NCBI GenBank assembly: GCA_029858285.1
Contig: JAOUFN010000003.1
Coordinates: 62,001-126,000 of the forward strand
Length of the DNA: 64,000 nt
Source of the DNA: Nitrospirota bacterium
Lineage (GTDB): Bacteria > Nitrospirota > JACRHL01
Reading direction: 5' to 3'
How positions within the stretch are numbered: the stretch's first letter is position 1; each line of letters opens with the position of its first letter. The notes below the pieces were generated by a model that worked only from the letters and a program-made list of their open reading frames with translations, did not search any database and was not told the DNA's origin. Of this stretch, positions 55,413-64,000 are shown piece after piece. The position numbers and the translations under genes were made by a program.

Positions 55413-57563
55413 CTACCCGCGTCGCCAGGCGTGGAAACGCTCCAGCCATGCCAGCAGGCGTTTGGGGGCATGGGCGCGCCGCCACTCCCCGGCCACAAAC
55501 TTGTTGGCCTCCGCCAGGGTGGGGTAAGCGTGCAGGGTGCCCAGAATTTTGTTCAACCCCAACCCGTGTTTCATCGCCAGGACGTATTCCGCCAAAAGTT
55601 CCCCCGCATGCTCCCCGACAATGGTTACCCCCAAGATGCGATCCTTCCCCGGCACCGTCAGCACCTTGATGAAGCCGTGGGCAGCGCCGTCGGTGATGGC
55701 CCGGTCCAGATCGGCCAGGTCATAACGGGTGACTTCGTAAAAAACACCCTGTTGCCGCGCTTCCTGCTCATTCAGGCCAACCCGCGCAACCTCCGGGTCA
55801 GTGAAGGTAACGCGGGGAATCACGGAGTAATCCACGCGAAATTTCTTGAAGGGGCCAAACAAGCTGTTGACGGCGGCATGCCATGCCTGATGGGCGGCCA
55901 AATGCGTGAACTGGTAGGGCCCCACCACGTCACCGGCAGCGTGGATGTTGGGGTAAAGGGTTTCCAGGAACCCGTTGGTGGCCACGGCGCGGTTTACCGG
56001 GATACCCAATTCCTCCAGCCCGTACCCGTTCAGCCGCGCCTCGCGCCCCACCGCGCACAGCAGCATGTCGTAGCAGATGCGGTGTTCTGCGCCCTGCCGA
56101 TCCACCACCAGTGCCCGCTCACCACTGGCAGACTCGCAGGAGAGTGCCCGGTGGCCGGTGAGCACCGTTACGCCGTCCGCCTCCAAGGCGGCCTGGGTGA
56201 GGGCCGACACGTCCGCGTCCTCGGCGGGCAGTGGGAACTCCCCCATTTCAACCAAGGTCACCCCCGCTCCCAGACGTGCCAGTGCCTGGGCCAGTTCGCA
56301 GCCGATCGGACCTCCCCCCAACACCACTAGACGGCGTGGCGCGGCCTCCAGCCTGGATAGTTCGTCCCATAGGGTATCGCTGGTGACGTATCCGGCCTCC
56401 TCCAGCCCCGACAAGGGCGGCACCACCGGGCGGGCGCCGGTGGCGATGACGATGCTGCGTGCGGTCAATCGGCTGGTGCCACCGTCGTTGAGGGCAATTC
56501 TCACGGTCCACGGGTCCACCAGCCGTGCATGCCCCGACAGCACCTCTACCCCCAGCCGGGTGTAGCGCTCCACGCTGTCGTGGGGCTCCACGCGGGCGAT
56601 CACCTCGCGCACGCGCCGCATTACCGCCCCGAATTTCACGCTTGTGGTACCCGGTTCCAGCCCGTAGCGGTCGGCGTGGGCGATCTGGTGTGCCAGCCGG
56701 GCGCTGCGGATCAGCGCCTTGCTCGGCACGCAACCGGTGTTCAGACAGTCACCCCCCATGCGGCCGCCCTCCACCAGAGTGACCCTGGCGCGAACGGCTG
56801 CGGCCACATAAGCAGTCACCAGCCCTGCGGCACCGCCTCCGATGACGATCAGGTTGCGGTCGAAGGCCCGCGGACGCCGCCAGCGGGCGTACATCCGCCG
56901 GGTCTGAAACATGCGGACCAGCCCCCGGGCGAGGAGCGGAAACACACCCAAAAGGGCAAAGGACGCCAGCAGGCCGGGGGAAACGATGTCCGACGGGTGA
57001 CTGATGCGCGCCAACTGGGTGCCCGCGTTCACAAACACCGCAGTGGCGGGCAGCATGCCTAATTGGCTCACCCAGTAAAAAGTGCGGGCGCGGATCGGAG
57101 TCAGCCCCATCAGCAGGTTAACGAGGAAAAACGGGAAAATTGGCACCAGGCGCAGGGTGAACAGGTACGCTGCGCCACCCCGCTCCATGCCTTCGTAAAT
57201 GGCCTTCAGGCGCTTGCCAAAACGCCGCTTGACCGCATCGTGCAGCAGGTAGCGCGAGGCCAGAAACGCCAGTGTCGCCCCGACACTGGCGGCAAATGAC
57301 ACCAGCACGACGCCGGTCACCAGCCCGAACACCGCCCCCCCGGCCAGACTCATCACCGCCGCCCCCGGTAGGGAAAGGGCGGTCACTACCACGTAGATGG
57401 CCAGGTACGCGGCCGCCGTCCACACCGGCGCGTCGGCCCTCAAGGCGCTGAGGGAATCCTGTCCGGCCTTCAGGGCGTCCAGGGTCAGGTAACGATCCAG
57501 ACCAAGGCCGAAGAAGGCACTCAGCAGAGCCGCGAGCATCAGGATGAGCAGGGTCTTTTTCAT
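55413..57563 (-). CDS. TVP38/TMEM64 (VTT)-FAD-dependent pyridine-nucleotide disulfide oxidoreductase fusion
   Basis: N-term VTT-like membrane domain (GAAVMSLAGGAVFGLVTG...LRLVPIFPFFLVNLLMGLTPI) then LIVIGGGAAGLVTAYVAAAVRARVTLVEGGRMGGDCLNTGCVPSKALIRSA and dimerisation domain. Confidence 0.93.
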   Translation of the reverse strand: MKKTLLILMLAALLSAFFGLGLDRYLTLDALKAGQDSLSALRADAPVWTAAAYLAIYVVVTALSLPGAAVMSLAGGAVFGLVTGVVLVSFAASVGATLAFLASRYLLHDAVKRRFGKRLKAIYEGMERGGAAYLFTLRLVPIFPFFLVNLLMGLTPIRARTFYWVSQLGMLPATAVFVNAGTQLARISHPSDIVSPGLLASFALLGVFPLLARGLVRMFQTRRMYARWRRPRAFDRNLIVIGGGAAGLVTAYVAAAVRARVTLVEGGRMGGDCLNTGCVPSKALIRSARLAHQIAHADRYGLEPGTTSVKFGAVMRRVREVIARVEPHDSVERYTRLGVEVLSGHARLVDPWTVRIALNDGGTSRLTARSIVIATGARPVVPPLSGLEEAGYVTSDTLWDELSRLEAAPRRLVVLGGGPIGCELAQALARLGAGVTLVEMGEFPLPAEDADVSALTQAALEADGVTVLTGHRALSCESASGERALVVDRQGAEHRICYDMLLCAVGREARLNGYGLEELGIPVNRAVATNGFLETLYPNIHAAGDVVGPYQFTHLAAHQAWHAAVNSLFGPFKKFRVDYSVIPRVTFTDPEVARVGLNEQEARQQGVFYEVTRYDLADLDRAITDGAAHGFIKVLTVPGKDRILGVTIVGEHAGELLAEYVLAMKHGLGLNKILGTLHAYPTLAEANKFVAGEWRRAHAPKRLLAWLERFHAWRRG

Positions 57564-57756
57564 CTGGCCTGTACTGGGAATTTCGGCGGACGGCGCGGGC
57601 CATGGTGGCATTTGCTGACACGACAGGCAACCCGGCATTGCGGAGGAGCACGAGGGGGTTCCTCCCGCCACAACCTTCACAAGGTGAGAAAAATGGTGGA
57701 TTTTTTTTCTGCGGCATGGGGATTGGAGTCGCTTTGAATCGGATTAATTATCTTTA

Positions 57757-57773
57757 TTTATCAAATAGATAAA
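57757..57773. promoter_or_regulatory. Inverted repeat TTTATC-aaata-GATAAA in AT-rich intergenic region
   Basis: Perfect 6-bp arms in an AT island between divergent VTT-oxidoreductase and MCO genes. Confidence 0.4.
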
Positions 57774-58163
57774 ATAACCTCATATCACTTGATCATCCAC
57801 CGGGTGATCCCGTAGGTTCCCCCCTGTCGCCGATCCCCGGTGACACAACAGCAGATGGGGAAGCATGTGCCGGATTTCCGAAAACCCCCGCCCGCTCGCT
57901 CCTCCCCCTCCTGGGGACGTAGCGGCCTGGTGTGGTGTTTCGGCGCGCCGGTACCTGCCGTTGCCGGTTGCATACCCGGTTGAACCACCGGCGGACCACG
58001 AGGTTCAAGACCTGCGTGGATCGGAAGACCCGTGGTTGACGGGTATGCCACGCCCCCTCACGGTGTGACGGCCACTTATCTGGCCTTCCACTTCTCCGTC
58101 CCGACGCCTGATTCCACCATTTTGGCGGAGCGGGCTTTTTTCAACCCTCAAGGAGAGGTGCGA

Positions 58164-61100
58164 ATGCACGAATTCCATTTCAAGGCTCCTCCATCCCCCG
58201 AGGCTCCGTCGGCACCGCCGACGGGCCCGACGGGCTGGCGGCGGTGGCGCACGGGCGGAGCGGCCCGGGCGGTTGCCGCATTTACAGCCCTGCTGTTTAC
58301 CGTGCCATCCGGCATGGTAGCCGCTCAAACCACACCAGCACCTGCCGCCACCTGCACCGCAGGCACCGTTACCGCCCGCGTCGCAGTACTGGATCAGGTG
58401 CTCATCCACAACCGATTGGGTGCCCAAAACGTCAACGGCACCATCTATGCCCTGCGGGGTGATCTGGTCAATCTGAACACCCTTCAGCCCGAATCCCAGG
58501 GGGGCAGCCTGATCCCCGGTGAAGTCCAGCTTCGTCCGGACAAGCGGCCGCGTCCGCTGGTACTGCGCGTCAGCAAGGGACAGTGTCTGCAGGTGGAATT
58601 CACAAACCTGCTGGCACCGCTGCCAAACCCGAATCCGCATCCGGGACGTCACGTTCCAGCCCCCAACACCAGTCCGTTGCTGATTGCCGACAATCAGGTC
58701 AACGAGCGTCATGTGGGTTTCAACCCCACCGGGCTGGAACTGGTGAACGGTATCGCCGACAGCAGTTCGTTCGTGGGAAAGAACCTCAACAGTCTGGTGG
58801 CCCCGGGTGAAACCCGCACCTACACCTTCTTCGCCCGCGAGGAGGGTGGATTCCTGATCCACAATAACGGCGCCACCTTTGGCGGTGATTCGTCTACCGC
58901 GAACTCCGCCAACGGATTGTTCGGCGTGGTCAACGTGGAGCCGCCTGGCGCCACGTATTTCCGCAGTCAGGTGACTCAGGAGGAAATCGACCTGGCCACC
59001 ACCGGCCACACCAGCGATGGTCACCCGATCATCAACTATCAGGCCGTCTACCCGAATACCTCCCCGTGGATCGAGGAGGGCAAGGCCGGGCTGCCGGTAC
59101 TGAGCATGCTGAACGGCACCGAACTGGTGCACTCCGACATTAACGCGATCATTGTCGGACCGGGACCGGGTGGCCGCTTTGCGGCCAGCACCTACGCCCT
59201 GGAATCCCAAGGCAAGGTCAACCCGACGGTACCCAACCGACTGGAGCCGTTCCGCGAATTCACCGTGGTGTTCCACGATGAAGCGGTGGCCTCCCAGGCA
59301 TTCCCTCTGTGGTACAACGATCCCGTCCTCAAGCACACCCTGCATGGGGTACGCGACGCGTTTATGATCAACTACGGCTCGGGCGGCATCGGCACCGAGA
59401 TCATCGCCAACCGACTCGGGGTGGGCCCCATGTACGACTGTCTTGACTGTGCGTACGAGGAGTTCTTCCTGAGCGCTTACACGGTGGGTGATCCGGCCAT
59501 GGTGGTGGACATCCCGGCCAATTTCGGCCTGGAAAACTGCGCGCCGGATGGTACCGGCTGTCAGGCCGTGGGTCCCAAGGCGACCTACGCCCTGTACCCG
59601 GACGATCCGTCCAACGTTCACCACAGCTACCTGAACGATCCGGTGCGCTTCCGCAACCTGCATTCAGGCAAGGAACAGCACGTGTTCCACCTGCATGCGC
59701 ACCAGTGGCTGGCGGACGCCAACGACGATAACAGCACCTACCTCGACTCCCAGGGCATCGGCCCCGGACAGGGGTATACCTACGAGATCGCCTTCGGCGG
59801 CAGCGGCAACCGCAACAAGGAGCCGGGCGACTCGATCTTCCATTGCCACTTCTACCCCCACTTTGCCCAGGGCATGTGGGAGATGTGGCGCACCCACGAC
59901 ACGCTGGAGGCGGGCACCCGCCTGAGCGTGAGCGGCAGTGGCTTCCACAGTACTCCGTGGGCACTGATGAACGGTACCCCGGCGGCTGGCTCCCGTGCCC
60001 TGCCGGACGGCGAAATTCTGGCCGGAACACCGGTCCCGGCCCTGGTACCGATCCCGGCCCGGCCGATGGCGCCGGTTCCCGGCCATGTGGAAGTGGTGCA
60101 GAAAGACGTCAACGGCGACGGCACTCCGGATTCCAGTCAGGCCAAGGTGGATCCGGCAGATCTGGCTGCGGGTAAAAACCCCGGCTATCCGTTCTACCTG
60201 GCCGGTATCGAGGTGACCGTGGGCCAGCGGACGACCACTCCGCCGCTGGACATGGATCTGGCCACCGGCGGTTGGGACGGCGGCCTGCCGCGTCATGCCC
60301 TGGAAGGCCTGCGCGCAGGTGGTACCGTGGCCCACGAAGCCCACACCCGCCTGGACATGACCAAGGACATGGGCACCGCCAAGCCGGTGTACTTCCCGGA
60401 AGACGGCACCCCGGCAGAGAAGGCCGCGATGGCGTTCCACGCGGAGCGCTGTCACGATACCTTCCTGCCCGATGGTACCGCCGCGCTGTGCACGCCCACG
60501 AATGAGGCCGGGTTTGCCTCCAACGGCAACCTTCCCGCGCCCGGTGCCCCGTACGCCGAGCCGTGCGTGGACGACAACCGCCATGCGCTGCGGCGCGGCA
60601 TTGCCGGCATGTTCTTCGGGCCAGACGGCACCCCATCGGTGGCTCTGACCTCGGAGTTCGGCATCGACAATCCGCGTATCTACAAGGGTGCGGATATCGA
60701 GTTGGACGCCACCTTCAACAAGCTCGGCTACCACTTCCCCCAGCAGCGCATCCTCACGCTGTGGGAGGACGTGATGCCGTCCCTGACCAAGCAGCGTCCG
60801 CCCGAGCCGTTCGTGATGCGCCTCAACACCACCGACTGCGCCACGTACCTGCACACCAACCTGGTGCCTGAGTACTACGAGATGGACGACTACCAGGTGC
60901 GCACGCCGACCGACATCATCGGCCAGCACATTCACCTGGTGAAGTTTGACGTGTCGGCCTCCGACGGTTCGGCCAACGGCTGGAACTACGAGGACGGCAC
61001 CCTGTCTCCGGAGTCGGTGCGGGCACGCATCCGCGCCATCAATGCCTACAACGCGACTGTTTCCCGGCCGGTGGCGACACTGGACGGGCGCACTACGCTG

Positions 61101-64000
61101 ACCCCCCTGCCGCACCCGTTCTTCGGGGCACTGGATGAGAGCCTGCCGGATGCGCACGGCAGCAAGGAGTGGGACGGCGCGCGTACCACCATCCAGCACT
61201 GGTTTGCCGATCCGGTGCTGAACGTCAACAAGCAGGACCGTGGCCTCGGCATCGTGTTCACCCACGACCACTACGGTCCCTCCACCCACCAGCAGGTGGG
61301 GCTGTACTCCACCCTGCTGGTGGAACCTGCGCACTCCAAGTGGGTGCACAGTGAAACCGGAGACCTGCTGTACAACACCGCCACCCGTCAGGATGGTGGT
61401 CCCACCAGCTGGCAGGCGGTGATCATTCCGCAGGATGCCGCCGGTAACCCGGTGGACGCGGACGGTGACGGCAAGCTCGACACCTTCCGTGAGTTCTACT
61501 TCGAGTTCAGCGACTTCCAGCACGCCTACCTGAAGGACGTGTATGTGGGCCGCGACGCCAACCGCCAGCGGGTGTGCGCCGAAGGCGTGACGGTCTGTGC
61601 CGACCCGAACACCTTCCGCTCCGCCATCAACCCACCGTTTCGCCAGCCGGCACCGTTCCCGGATGTGCTCACCGTCCCGGCTCACTGCCCGGGCGGCGTG
61701 CCGCGCCCGTGTCCGGAAGCCATCTCGGCGGATGACGTAGGCATGCTGGTGGTGAACTATCGCAACGAGCCGGTGGCTCTGCGCGTGTATGACCCCAACG
61801 CCAAGGGGCCGGACGGCAAGTCTGGCGCCCAGGCCGCGGGCAAGGCGGGTGACCTGGCGTTTGCACTGCAGAGCCGTACCGACCGTGCGCTTCCGCAGTT
61901 CAATACCGCGCTGGGTGACACCCCCTACCCGTCCCTGACCCGGGATGTGCTGCCGGGCGACCCCTTCCCGCCGATCATGCGTGTGGAAGAGGGCGACATG
62001 GTGCGCATCAAGATTCAGGCTGGCGCCCACGAGCACGAGCACAACGGCTCCCTGCAAGGCATGAAGTGGCTCCAGACCGGCGCCAATCTCGGCCTCGGCA
62101 GCCCCAATTCGGGCTGGCGTGCGTCCCAGAACTGGGGCATCTCGGAGCAAACCACCCTCAACGTCCCCATCGGACTGGCCAAGAACTCCCCGGCGGAAGA
62201 AGACGGCGCCTCCAACGATCCGGAGCGCACCGACTACTTCTACTCGGTGGACAACAGCCAGGATGGTTGGTGGAGCGGTATGTGGAGCCTGATCCGCACC
62301 TATCAGCACCGCCCGGCGGACCTCTACCCGGCGTCCCGGACGCTGGCCGAGACCCAGGCGGCGGCTACCCCGCTGCCCACGGGCATGACAGTGCGTGACA
62401 AGCGCCCGGTCACCGTGGACCTGAGCCGCGTTGACGCGATGACCCTGGTCACCGTGCTCACCGAGAAAAAGGTGGACGATATCTTTGCCGGATCGGCCGA
62501 GATCGACACCACCGGCATGGGTGCGTCCCGCATGGCCGACGAGGCCGTTCGCATCCTGACTTCGGGCCGTGCCGAAGAAAGCGCCGCCATCCGGCAGCGC
62601 CTCTCCGGCGACCCTCGCTTCCTCACCGCCCTCAATGCGGCCATGCCCCTGTCCCAGGGCAGCGGCAAGGCGCGCCTCAAGGACGCCGTGAAGGATGCAC
62701 TGCGCGACGTGGGTGCCCTCGAAGCCGTCACCGGCATTGAGGTACGCCACGTCCCGGCCCTGGACCTGACGGTGGACTCTTCTCTGAAGGGCGTGGACGT
62801 GCGCTCCCTGAAGTTCCACCAGCACACACTGAGCCAAGCCACGGTCAGCAACCTGTCTAACCAGATTCTGGCGGCACTGCGCGCCTCCGGTGATCCGGCC
62901 ATGCTGCAGCGTTACGGTAACGGTGTCTCGGTCAGCGCCGAGCAGACCACCAACGTCGCCATGCTGCGCCGGTCGGTGGCGGTGCTGTTCCGCACCGACC
63001 TGAACATGGCCACTGCGGTGTGGAAGTCCGCCGGTGACCAGCACTTCACGCGCGAGACGTTCCCGGCCTGTCCGGCGAATGCCCCGCTGCGGCAGTTCGA
63101 GGTCCACGCGGTGGAAGCCAACGACATCCTCTCTGCCGCCACGGCGACGGGGGTGACGCTGGTGCCGACCGATGCCTCGGCCACCATGCACATGGGTGCG
63201 TTGCCCAACGCCAAGGGCGGCACCCTGGTATACAACAGCCGCCCCACCCTGCTCACGCAGATGGGCGGCACCGAGACGCATCAGGGCCCGCTGCATGATC
63301 CGACCGCGATCATGTATGTGCTCAAGGACGACCTGGCGCTCATGAAGAGCGGCAAGCTCACCCGTCCGCAGCCGGCCGTGCTGCGCGCCGCAGCAGGCGA
63401 CTGCATCGCGGTGACGCTGCACAACGACCTGCCGGATGTCACCGTGGACCTGGCCAGCTACACCAACCTGATGCCGGTGGCGCTGCGCGATCAGAACGCC
63501 GTGGGAGGCACCACCTTCTTCGACAACAACCTGATCCGCCCGTCCTCCTATGTGGCGCTGCAGCCGCAACTGGTGCACTACGCCGCCCATGCGGGTGACG
63601 GCCTCAACGTCGGCCGCAACGCCGAAGAGACCGTGCCGCCCAAGGGCAAACAGACGTTCTACTGGTTCGCCGGTGACGTCGATCAGCAACTGGTGAATGC
63701 CAGCTATCAGCTGGTATACACCCCGGTGGAGTTCGGCGGCTCGAACCTGATGCCCGCCGACCGCATCAAGCAGGGTCAGAAGGGCCTCATCGGAGGTCTG
63801 ACCGTGCTTCCCCAGGGCGCAACCTGGAGCAACGACAGCGACGCCAGCGGCAACCCGCTGCGCGCCTCCGCCACCGTTACCCCGGCGGGTAACGCCCCGG
63901 CGTTCCGCGACTTCGTGACGATGACCCAGAAGGGCCTGGCCTTCCGCTATGCGGACGGCCAGGCCGCCAAGACCATCGCCGCCGAAGACAACGGCGCCCC
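58164..64000 (+). CDS. Giant multicopper oxidase (>1945 aa), possible Mn(II)-oxidase-type, truncated at window end
   Basis: Continuous + frame with no stop to the edge. Copper motifs QHVFHLHAHQW, FHCHFYPHFAQGMWEMW, GQHIHLVKF, FTHDHYGPSTHQQVGLYSTLLVEP; signal-peptide-like N-terminus; repeated cupredoxin-like strands. AAGGAGAG upstream of ATG. Confidence 0.88.
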   Translation, partial: MHEFHFKAPPSPEAPSAPPTGPTGWRRWRTGGAARAVAAFTALLFTVPSGMVAAQTTPAPAATCTAGTVTARVAVLDQVLIHNRLGAQNVNGTIYALRGDLVNLNTLQPESQGGSLIPGEVQLRPDKRPRPLVLRVSKGQCLQVEFTNLLAPLPNPNPHPGRHVPAPNTSPLLIADNQVNERHVGFNPTGLELVNGIADSSSFVGKNLNSLVAPGETRTYTFFAREEGGFLIHNNGATFGGDSSTANSANGLFGVVNVEPPGATYFRSQVTQEEIDLATTGHTSDGHPIINYQAVYPNTSPWIEEGKAGLPVLSMLNGTELVHSDINAIIVGPGPGGRFAASTYALESQGKVNPTVPNRLEPFREFTVVFHDEAVASQAFPLWYNDPVLKHTLHGVRDAFMINYGSGGIGTEIIANRLGVGPMYDCLDCAYEEFFLSAYTVGDPAMVVDIPANFGLENCAPDGTGCQAVGPKATYALYPDDPSNVHHSYLNDPVRFRNLHSGKEQHVFHLHAHQWLADANDDNSTYLDSQGIGPGQGYTYEIAFGGSGNRNKEPGDSIFHCHFYPHFAQGMWEMWRTHDTLEAGTRLSVSGSGFHSTPWALMNGTPAAGSRALPDGEILAGTPVPALVPIPARPMAPVPGHVEVVQKDVNGDGTPDSSQAKVDPADLAAGKNPGYPFYLAGIEVTVGQRTTTPPLDMDLATGGWDGGLPRHALEGLRAGGTVAHEAHTRLDMTKDMGTAKPVYFPEDGTPAEKAAMAFHAERCHDTFLPDGTAALCTPTNEAGFASNGNLPAPGAPYAEPCVDDNRHALRRGIAGMFFGPDGTPSVALTSEFGIDNPRIYKGADIELDATFNKLGYHFPQQRILTLWEDVMPSLTKQRPPEPFVMRLNTTDCATYLHTNLVPEYYEMDDYQVRTPTDIIGQHIHLVKFDVSASDGSANGWNYEDGTLSPESVRARIRAINAYNATVSRPVATLDGRTTLTPLPHPFFGALDESLPDAHGSKEWDGARTTIQHWFADPVLNVNKQDRGLGIVFTHDHYGPSTHQQVGLYSTLLVEPAHSKWVHSETGDLLYNTATRQDGGPTSWQAVIIPQDAAGNPVDADGDGKLDTFREFYFEFSDFQHAYLKDVYVGRDANRQRVCAEGVTVCADPNTFRSAINPPFRQPAPFPDVLTVPAHCPGGVPRPCPEAISADDVGMLVVNYRNEPVALRVYDPNAKGPDGKSGAQAAGKAGDLAFALQSRTDRALPQFNTALGDTPYPSLTRDVLPGDPFPPIMRVEEGDMVRIKIQAGAHEHEHNGSLQGMKWLQTGANLGLGSPNSGWRASQNWGISEQTTLNVPIGLAKNSPAEEDGASNDPERTDYFYSVDNSQDGWWSGMWSLIRTYQHRPADLYPASRTLAETQAAATPLPTGMTVRDKRPVTVDLSRVDAMTLVTVLTEKKVDDIFAGSAEIDTTGMGASRMADEAVRILTSGRAEESAAIRQRLSGDPRFLTALNAAMPLSQGSGKARLKDAVKDALRDVGALEAVTGIEVRHVPALDLTVDSSLKGVDVRSLKFHQHTLSQATVSNLSNQILAALRASGDPAMLQRYGNGVSVSAEQTTNVAMLRRSVAVLFRTDLNMATAVWKSAGDQHFTRETFPACPANAPLRQFEVHAVEANDILSAATATGVTLVPTDASATMHMGALPNAKGGTLVYNSRPTLLTQMGGTETHQGPLHDPTAIMYVLKDDLALMKSGKLTRPQPAVLRAAAGDCIAVTLHNDLPDVTVDLASYTNLMPVALRDQNAVGGTTFFDNNLIRPSSYVALQPQLVHYAAHAGDGLNVGRNAEETVPPKGKQTFYWFAGDVDQQLVNASYQLVYTPVEFGGSNLMPADRIKQGQKGLIGGLTVLPQGATWSNDSDASGNPLRASATVTPAGNAPAFRDFVTMTQKGLAFRYADGQAAKTIAAEDNGA

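Noticed and set aside
57830-57900. Possible yybP-ykoY (Mn) riboswitch suggested by GGGGAAGCA in the MCO leader
   Set aside because: The GGGGAGUAGC-type and partner loop consensus could not be matched; kept only as a generic structured-leader finding pending an Rfam scan.
58005-63689. Long minus-strand ORFs (552 aa and 1341 aa)
   Set aside because: Antisense shadows of the multicopper oxidase frame; no recognisable domains, Arg/Gly/Val/His-rich composition typical of GC-rich antisense frames.

Overview
High-GC (proteobacterial-type) chromosomal segment, densely coded, about 50 supportable genes, no rRNA, tRNA or CRISPR found. Left edge: truncated polysaccharide flippase, a 1671-aa secreted thrombospondin-type-3 (TSP3) repeat Ca-binding protein and a Gly-rich lipoprotein. 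Middle: mostly housekeeping (lysS, lolC/D, aroE, queE, pepA, cvpA, HU, comM), an rfb(D/B/C/A) dTDP-rhamnose cluster, mtnB-mtnD-mtnC methionine salvage, and several poorly characterised clusters: GAF histidine kinase with the phospho-acceptor His replaced by Gln; MinD-like ATPase coupled to a degenerate J-domain/HTH protein; Rho_N-(KAP)n-DUF4912 protein next to a GH57 enzyme; an oligopeptide-permease pair split by a beta-propeller; and a tightly coupled operon of TPR protein / 37-aa membrane micro-ORF / TPR lipoprotein / secreted protein / TonB-AgmX-like protein. Right edge: a >1945-aa multicopper oxidase running off the window, resembling large Mn(II)-oxidase-type MCOs, behind a roughly 390-bp leader. 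A ~280-bp MITE-like imperfect palindrome with 27-bp near-perfect terminal inverted repeats lies upstream of comM. All assignments are by reading the translated sequence; no database search was run.
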